DNA from: Tubiluchus corallicola
Taxonomy: Eukaryota; Priapulida; Priapulimorpha; Priapulimorphida; Tubiluchidae
Length of the DNA: 64,000 nucleotides
Assembly (NCBI GenBank): GCA_030141605.1
Contig: JAQGDQ010000998.1
Span: forward strand, 1-64,000
Reading direction: 5' to 3'
Shown: positions 57,001-64,000 of the stretch, one piece after another
Layout: each line of letters begins with the position of its first letter
Numbering within the stretch: position 1 is the first letter of the stretch
Notes under the pieces: model-generated
The model's database searches: none
The model's input: only the letters and a program-made list of their open reading frames with translations
What the model was told of the DNA's origin: nothing
Made by a program: the position numbers and the translations under genes

Positions 57001-57781
57001 GCGAAAGTAAAAAAGTTTAATTACACTTCAATGACAATGCAAATCAGTAAACCTAATAATAATTATTACGTTCATTCATAAAACAGAATAAACCACTAGC
57101 CTAATCTTTTTTTATTATATTTCACTTTTTGAGTAAAACACAGAGGAAACTGAGAACCTTTCAAAGGCCAAACATTAAAATTCGACAAGATTCTAACGTT
57201 TCTTCTTAATTGACGTTTGTACAGCTATTGAGCATGTTTTGTAGTACGAAGCCTTTATATTTGCATATTATGTACGTATAAATTCTCAAGTCTTTCGCCA
57301 CTGCGATATTTTGTGGAAACAGAAGCATATATGCGTATGAAGGTTACACACCCATAATGAGACCTATAATAAGTCAAAAACGAAATTTGACTTTGAAATT
57401 TTAACAGGTAACAAAATGATAGGTAGTCTAGCTACAAGTCTTAATAAATATCTAAGTTTGAAAAGCCAGTAAAAAGTTAATCATCTTATTTACTAAATCC
57501 AATACATTTTAGTAGCACGAAATTTCGAGACGTATTATCATCAGAATTCACTATTGTGAAAAGACGCTTGAGGCTTAATTGGGCAAAGAGTCCAGAATTG
57601 ACAAAATATTAATACTCACAGCTGCATAAATCATCCACGACCCTACAATTTGGTCGACCACCCACCGATGCCACCGCCTGTTGCAGACTAGTAGAGGCCA
57701 TAGACATGGAATTGTGAACACTGAGCCAAGAAAACTGCTTAGATAGAACAACACACAAACTAAATAACCTCGTATGCTCAT
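51077..57781 (-). CDS. LCLAT1-like: Lysocardiolipin acyltransferase 1-like (AGPAT family), 6 exons, 363 aa
   Basis: Exons in transcript order: 57781-57620, 56949-56751, 54707-54592, 54017-53867, 51746-51597, 51390-51077. All introns are GT-AG, phases agree, and the sum is 1092 nt. An N-terminal hydrophobic anchor (residues 5-32) precedes the acyltransferase domain, with catalytic NHRTRLD (H84-x4-D89) in exon 2 and the phosphate-binding FPEGT (163-167) in exon 4. LCLAT1-type markers are IIIMNHRTRLDWMFFW, GWAMQ, HPKTTGFSYL and AVYDITVGY. Two C-terminal hydrophobic segments (about 298-345) end the protein. Human LCLAT1 is of similar length. The family transfers acyl chains from acyl-CoA to lysophospholipids such as lysocardiolipin or lysophosphatidylinositol at ER and mitochondria-associated membranes. 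AGPAT3/4/5 are close relatives, but the HRTRLDWMF and FPEGTN context favours LCLAT1. Neighbours are transposon debris. Confidence 0.94.
51747..53866. other. LCLAT1-like intron 4
   Basis: A minus-strand frame at 53807-53550 (85 codons) lies just 3' of exon 4. It matches no acyltransferase segment, and exon 4 joins exon 5 perfectly without it. Confidence 0.5.
54708..56750. other. LCLAT1-like intron 2
   Basis: AT-rich intron of about 2 kb; no embedded gene or element was recognised. Confidence 0.5.
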
Positions 57782-58239
57782 CGTCAGATGAGCTATAGAA
57801 ACCTTGATAGGAACATTGGATCTACATGTACTCTGTTATTCGACTAAGGTTTCTTGTGAGATTCAGAAATTAAACAACTTCGCCTTATTATTTAGAACTA
57901 TCTACGGTGTGCGCCTGCTCTGATTTTTTGTAAACTGTTAGACAATTATAGGACCTTGTGCTGGTGAAAGTTCTCCACAATATGATCAAAGTTCTTCCGT
58001 TTTCTATGTAAATTTATCTTCTTATCTAACTATCATAGTATTTATAAACATTGACATTGGTCTACTATACAACATTTTGCGTGAGTAAACAGTGTTAGGT
58101 AGGTATTTGAGTAAGGTTATATTTATTTTTGTATACGTAGGCTTGTTTATATAATGGCTTGAATATTTATTTTTTATTTTTCTAATGACAAAAATATGCG
58201 TTCTTTTTGCCATTAGTTACAAAATAAAAGATAAATACT
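57782..58239. other. Upstream flank of the LCLAT1-like gene
   Basis: Presumed promoter side of the minus-strand gene. No specific site was identified. Confidence 0.4.
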
Positions 58240-59225
58240 CAAGATGAGAGAAAGAAGAGTCGAACTAAAGAGCGATAGAGAAAAATGAGAAAAAACAGTG
58301 AACAGAAACAGTCTGGTAGACAGGACGACAGGTTGACACTTTGGAAGTAAAGATGAGGAACTAAGAAAGAGAGGCAGAGGATAAAGAGGATAATAGAAAG
58401 AAGCGAAGGAAACGGCAGCGACAGAAAAAAATGAATAAAAAATAGTTTTGCAGACAGGTCGACAGTTTGTAAATAAAGAGAGGCTGAGAATGAAAGAAAA
58501 GGAGTAAAAGGAAAAAGGACTAGAAGGAGGGAGTGACAGACAAAAACTGAGAGAAAGCGGAAGGCGCGAACATAAAAATAATTTGGTAGACAGGTTAGTA
58601 GTGAGAAGGAATGGGAGAGGCAGAGGATGAAAGAAGAAGGAGCGAAAGGAAAGAATGATAGACTTCGGTAGACAGACTGATAGTTTGCAAAGTCAAATTG
58701 CTGCCAGTAATAATTATAATTTTAAACGTTTAAACGTTTTATTTACAAAGTCGAGCTTGTAATAAATAAATACATTGATTTGCGAACTGCCAACCTGCCG
58801 ACTTATCTACCAAACAGTTTTCTGTTATTCAAACATTTACACTTTTTCTGCTTAGTAATTATTGTCTCGACTCCCCACTTTCTCTCATCTTCTCCCTCTC
58901 TTTCTCTTTTCCTTCTCTATTTGCAAACTGCCAACTGATCTACCTGTCTGTCACACCTTATTTCCGTAGTTTTCCTAATTTTTGTCTCGTCGCTCTCTCT
59001 TCCCACTCCTTTTTCTCTTACCCTCATCCTCTCTTTCTCTCAGCTGTTTTTCTATTTTGAAGCTATCAACCTGTCACCCGTCTACCAAACTCTTTTTCTG
59101 TTCATTCTTTCTCTCATTTTTGTCCATCACTGTATCTTCTCTTTCAAAATTTCTACATCCTCTACCCTTCTTTCTCAGAACCTCCTCTATGAGTAGACTG
59201 TCAATTTGTCAACCAAATACTTGAG
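58240..59225. repeat. Large GA/CT inverted repeat of minisatellite units (fold-back)
   Basis: The left arm (58240-58690) is purine-rich, with units of roughly 120 bp containing TTGGTAGACAGGTYGACAG and GAGAGGCAGAGGATGA. The right arm (about 58770-59225) carries the reverse complement, such as CTGTCACCCGTCTACCAAAC and CATCCTCTCTTTCTC. The centre holds AAACGTTTAAACGTTT (about 58723-58738). Arms of about 450 bp make it a potential long hairpin. Confidence 0.75.
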
Positions 59226-59665
59226 GATCAAAGAGGGTCTTTGAGGATCTTCCCTTTATTCACAGGATTAACTCCCGTGAATAACATCACTAGCATAACT
59301 AATAAAAATTTCGTTATTTTTTGAGAAATATCAAAAGTACCTAAATAAAAAATATATTATTAGTTTCCGTTGAAACATGATTTAGTTAATTGAAACGCTT
59401 CTGCAATCTTAAACCTTGACAGAATTAGATACATTTGTTAACTACGCCATATTAATTAAAGGCAAACTGAAAATGACCCCGGGACACCAGAATATTATTA
59501 TTGTGATTAGGCTAACCAGCACCATTTTATTAATTACACCAACAGAAGTCGTGAATTTACAGAATTTAAAAATACGAAAAAATCTGAAAAACAATAATAA
59601 TGTCATTAGAAATAATTTACAGCATGTAAATAAGTCTGCCCTATTTTTAATATTGCATTTACAGT
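59226..59665. other. AT-rich DNA, nothing recognised
   Basis: Short spacer between two repeat regions; one plus-strand frame overlaps the GA tract and is not credible as a gene. Confidence 0.45.
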
Positions 59666-59667
59666 AC

Positions 59668-59700
59668 GAGGGGGAGAAAGAGAATGAGAGAGAAAGAGAC

Positions 59701-59741
<41 letters not shown>

Positions 59742-59790
59742 GAGATATTAGAGAAAGACAGGGGGAGCGAGAGAGACAGAAAGAGAGAGA

Positions 59791-59822
<32 letters not shown>

Positions 59823-60092
59823 AAGAAAGAAAGAAAGAGAGAGAGATTGCCAAAGATCGTTAAAGACTTTGCTTAGCTGAACTGGAAACCGCGAACTGTA
59901 AATTGCGAAATGTATAAAGACAGAGACAGGATAGAAGCAGAAAGAGTGAGAGAGGGGACGAGAGAGAGAGAGTGGGAGAGGAAGAGAATAAGGGAGAGGA
60001 AGAGAGTCTGTGGTTGTGGATAAGAGAGAGAAAGAGGGAGCGAGGGAGAGAAAGAGAATGGGAGAGTGAGAGAGAGCGAGAAAGATTGTAAA
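59668..60092. repeat. GA-rich simple-sequence region with ACAG and GT tracts
   Basis: Alternating (GA)n, (GACA)n at about 59716-59740, (GT)n at about 59791-59812 and impure GAGAGGAAGA tracts. Ser/Leu-rich minus-strand frames are artefacts. Confidence 0.85.
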
Positions 60093-60475
60093 CGCTTTGC
60101 ATAGCTAAAAGTAATTAATACTGACATTGCCATGTACGTACCTATTAGGCTATATTAATTTTATTGATGTAATTAAATTTGTTTGACTATGCTTAATCGT
60201 TGTTAGGTAAATCAAGTAAAATACTCCAACATTTTGTTTATTCTTAAAACAATAAAACTTATAAAAAATTGTAACTGAGTAAACTGATTAATAATTTTGA
60301 ACTTCTATAGAAGTTATATGTATATCCGTTTTCAACGTTGAGAGCTAATGAATTAACATTAATAGTCCACATTGATAATTTTAATTAAATTTTTGTAGCA
60401 AACTCGAAAGACAGGAAATGTGAAAAAGTTGGGATACAATCTGGATTATAACTAATTAGATTATTTTTATTTGTA

Positions 60476-60822
60476 TTAATTTTGAGCCAGACATTTTCGT
60501 GGATAATTAATTCACTGTTATAATCTTAATGGCAAGATTATTATTATGAAACATGTTACAAACCCTCAATTAATTACATTTTTATACCAAACTCGAATGA
60601 TAGGAAATTTGAAAAGAATGGGATGCTGCCTGAATTTGAACTAGGGACCTTCTGCATTAAATTTTGTTCCTGGTTCAAATCCAGACTGCATTTCAACTTT
60701 TTCCTCTCTTACGAGTTTGGAAATTAATTGCTGGTTTGTAACACCGTTAATAATAAACATGACATTAAGGTTATAACAATTAAGTAATCGCGGAAAATTC
60801 TGGCTCAAAATTAATCTAGTTA
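60476..60822. mobile_element. Imperfect hairpin element, about 347 bp
   Basis: The ends ATTAATTTTGAGCCAGA (60476) and TCTGGCTCAAAATTAAT (to about 60818) are inverted copies. Both arms of about 170 bp contain ACCAAACTCG or its complement, TGTTACAAACC-type and CTGxATTTGAAC-type blocks. A third, single copy of part of the arm lies at about 60400-60460. It looks like a fold-back MITE. Confidence 0.7.
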
Positions 60823-60984
60823 AAATCGTCCTAGTGTGAGCGATCTTGTACTGGAAATGCTGAACTTGGTTGTCACGTAATGACGTCATCAGTAGACTTA
60901 GAATCTACGGGTTAGTACAACCAAAATGATATTGAATGAATCTTTGTAGTCAATACTATTTATATCGAAATACTATGGAAATAC

Positions 60985-61135
60985 TCTTTCTCCTTCTTAT
61001 CCCCCAACTCTCTCTCTTTCCCTCTCTCTTCTCTCCACCTCTTTCTCTTCTCTTCCCCGCTCTCTCTTTCTCTTCTCTCCCCATCTTTCTTTCTCTTTTC
61101 TCCCCGTCTTTCTTTCTCCCTCTTTACTTTTCGCA
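60985..61135. repeat. CT-rich low-complexity tract
   Basis: Impure TCTCTTCTC and CCCC runs on the plus strand; no gene. Confidence 0.8.
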
Positions 61136-61475
61136 GTTTCCAGTTGGCAAATTACAGAAAGCCATTAAACACATTTTTTACAAAACAGCGACCAGTGACT
61201 CCAATCATTGAAGACACACCACTTTAAAAATGCGTTACTTTTGTTTCACCTCAGCATTGGTACTAACTATAGAAAAATGCTGGCTCAAAGTAATAGTAAT
61301 CGAAAAAAACTCAAAAGAATTATAATTGAAACAAAATATTGGTTATTTAAAAAACAAGCAAACATACATTGTCCGATTATTATTTTATGTTTTGAAATGT
61401 TACTGTACTTTAAGCTGGATTTCAATATGAAATAACTGCTTTATTCTCCGAATAATACACAAGTTGACATGCAAC

Positions 61476-61824
61476 CAGGGCCGGATTATGTGGCCCTTAG
61501 GCTAATGAAATTATTGGCCCCCTAACTGGGTCGCACCCATCATGAATATTTTATATTTTATCAAACTGGTGCCCCTTATCCAAATAAAGGGCTTCAAATG
61601 GGGGTCACTTATCTCAAACAAAAAAGCCTCGAAACTGGCCCTTTATCTCAAATTAGGAACCTTTTTTAAAATTGTCTTTTCAGACTTCCGGGCCTCCTTT
61701 TCTAAAGTTGAAATTTTATTTTAAGTTAAATGAATTATTCAGCAAAACAAGATATTAAAATATTATGCTAATTTAAAAAAATACATGAAACAAGGTTGAG
61801 GGCCCATAGGCTAATCTGGCCCTG
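61476..61824. mobile_element. Probable hAT-type MITE, 349 bp
   Basis: The left end is CAGGGCCGGATTA and the right end, reversed, CAGGGCCAGATTA (12 of 13). A second inverted pair, GGCCCTTAGGCTAAT against ATTAGCCTATGGGCCC-type sequence, lies just inside. Flanks CATGCAAC and CATTCAGC match at 6 of 8 positions, as an aged 8-bp target duplication would. CAGGG ends fit hAT. Confidence 0.7.
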
Positions 61825-62201
61825 CATTCAGCTACCAGTAGGCCTACAATGATGGCCGCCAGTATACGAAGCAATGAGATCACTGCCTAATATTAACTAC
61901 AGACAAACAGAAACTAGCTGTAAGTTATAAAACAGACATAATCAAATACACTGTATTTAGGTTTTTATTTACTATAAAGCTGTGCAGCGAATTTACCAAA
62001 AAGAAAAACTCAAATTTGAACAGAAATATTTATCTTTTGTGCGGTGATTTTTGATATAATGTGCTCTTACGTTACGGAATGTAAATACGAGACGTGTCGC
62101 TGTCAAAATAAACTTTTATACATAGCATATATATCTTATAAAAATTAACTACGGGCTGCTGATCCGCAAACGGTACCTATATAGTTCACAATGATTACGT
62201 A

Positions 62202-62335
62202 CAACATTTCAAAATAGTTCTGATATAGCTAATTAGACTACATTGATCATAATGTCATTAAATGTACAACAGTTCAAAATAGTTCTAATGTAGCTAATAG
62301 CACTAAATTAATCACAATGTCATTAGTAGAAACGT
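62202..62335. repeat. 65-bp direct duplication
   Basis: ACAACATTTCAAAATAGTTC at 62201 recurs in similar form at 62266, and both units end in CATAATGTCATTA-like sequence. A two-unit, diverged tandem repeat. Confidence 0.7.
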
Positions 62336-63170
62336 ATGACAATAATTTTCCAGGAGCCCAAGAAGGTTTGTTTGACATAGCAAGAACAAAAGGGATGAGA
62401 TTTAATAACTAAGCCCTAATAAAAGTTTTGGCGCTGGTGTCATTGGAGTACTCAGATATGCTGCTAATTAGCACTAATTTAGGCGTGTTTAAGTTGATTA
62501 GAAACAGAAGTTACTGATGACTCATTAAAAGCATAAGTGCGTTATAGAGCATTATCACTGCCCCAAAAGCCGTTTTAGAATTTATTTCAATCACGATCTA
62601 ATTCTTGCTAAGGGCAAAACTGGTCTTGACATGTGTCCTGTAAAGGCTTCATACAAAAATTTACACTCAAAATGCACCTGTTTCATTGGTGTACTAAATA
62701 ATATATAAATAAATATATTATTTCCTCAAAGATGTGGGTTAGGTAAGGGAACTGAAACCTAAGAAAATTGGAACTTGATTTTCATTTCGCTAAAGCGTTG
62801 CTTTCTTGCTAAAAAATTTGGAGTGGCTTGAGTAATAAATCTAAAGACTGGTAGAGGAGATCACACCTTATCAGACGGTCCATTTCTTTCAGGCATCAAA
62901 CTTTCTGCACTTACAATGCCAAAAGAATTCCATAGGATCCCAGACCATACGGAGCAAAGAAAATATAAAATTTGTGGGAAAATGTCTCACACATTTTAAA
63001 ACCAACTAAATTAGATAAGATAGCTAGAGTTCACATTAAAAATTACTACACTTTACACGAAATTTCCACTAACAACAAACAAAATTATATCACAAGATCT
63101 GACTATTATACAAGTTTACTCTTACCGCTTCTTGTAGAGTTCCGAATGTTTGCTAACTAAAAATACATTC
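62336..63170. other. AT-rich DNA, nothing recognised
   Basis: No exon, TIR or tandem array was noticed. Confidence 0.4.

Positions 63171-63173
<3 letters not shown>

Positions 63174-63218
<45 letters not shown>
63174..63218. repeat. (TA)n microsatellite
   Basis: A perfect TA run of about 45 bp. Confidence 0.95.
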
Positions 63219-63219
<1 letters not shown>

Positions 63220-64000
63220 GTATACACTAACAAAAATATATATTCTTTATTTATCATACCGCTTAACTCACAGTAATAAGTGACTAATAATACTACATAT
63301 TCCACCATATCTAATAATACTGATACTATACACTCTTTATCAACTTAATCACTGCACATTTGCGCTATAATGAGCCAAAGTTAACATTTACTTTAAGGTT
63401 CATTTAGAAGCAAAATGCTGGGTTCGTACGCATGATGGCGCAGGTGCCTGTGAAAGTCATAGATAGATAAATCAATTTTGGCTCAGAGCCCCACTGTACT
63501 TGACCTAGTCTGACAAGAGGCTTGACTGTGTCTTCAAGATTAATGGGTTAAAAGTACCCGGTAATCATTAGACTCAGGCCTAGCCTTCTAACATTAGCAC
63601 AGTTGGTGAACGAATAAGTTTTTCAGACTAGTAAAACAAAACTGGTTTTTAAAAGTATTTAGATGGGTGACTGTAAGTAATCACCAAAGAAATGGCAGTT
63701 TTCAATTTATAATCAGATACAGATCAACGGACAAAACTTCCAAGCGCTTTTGCAAATTCTTTCTTTTTGTAATTGACTTTACCACCTATTAATCTGTTAA
63801 ATAACAGTATTAACTCATGCTATCATCACTTAGGAAGTAAAGGAACTAAGTGGGCCTCTTATACTTGTTTGCAATTAAGACAGTTAAGAGTAACAAGACT
63901 GACTAGTCACTTTAATGGAGAAAACGTATGACTCGATTGTCCCAGCACTTTGGCTGCCCGCCTTGGTTAAGATGTAAAAGATTTTTGCTTCAAATGTTGA
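63219..64000. other. Window end, nothing recognised
   Basis: No gene or repeat with clear boundaries; the section 63400-63680 might be another diverged tRNA-type SINE, but no paired boxes are convincing. Confidence 0.35.

Overview
The window looks like nuclear DNA from an invertebrate animal. It is AT-rich, its genes are split by GT-AG introns, microsatellites are abundant, and it carries BEL/Pao, LINE, tRNA-derived SINE, hAT and PIF/Harbinger-type elements. The sequence alone does not settle the phylum. Four host genes can be assembled; I rebuilt their exons by hand from splice sites, reading phase and family similarity.

Layout. 1-4048: 3' part of a BEL/Pao retrotransposon (RT end, RNase H, integrase, probable 3' LTR) with a frameshift. 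4.0-10.2 kb: LINE remnants, a 40-bp minisatellite, a SINE and a hairpin. 10249-17346 (minus): complete ten-exon SLC17 (sialin-like) transporter, 535 aa, with a PIF/Harbinger deletion derivative in intron 6. 17.3-29 kb: no host gene seen; it holds an (ACTA)n array, a hAT MITE with an 8-bp target duplication, a LINE RT fragment, and a nearly perfect 0.74-kb tandem duplication around a (TATC)n array. 29075-45810 (plus): three-exon ankyrin-repeat gene, 337 aa. Its 13-kb first intron contains a complete intronless sphingosine-1-phosphate phosphatase gene (31359-32747, plus) between two direct repeat blocks. 46-51 kb: SINE, MITE and LINE remnants. 51077-57781 (minus): complete six-exon lysocardiolipin acyltransferase 1-like gene, 363 aa. 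57.8-64 kb: a large GA/CT-rich inverted array, an imperfect hairpin element, a probable hAT MITE and simple repeats.

The four genes are not an operon: they lie on both strands, kilobases apart. Two are lipid enzymes usually found in ER membranes (S1P phosphatase and LCLAT1), one is an organic-anion transporter, and one is probably a scaffold protein. I see no shared pathway beyond that. The most unusual features are the nested intronless SGPP gene between direct repeats, a MITE pair in opposite orientation around the last ankyrin exon with a matching empty site nearby, and several fold-back repeats. I found no clearly new multi-gene system.
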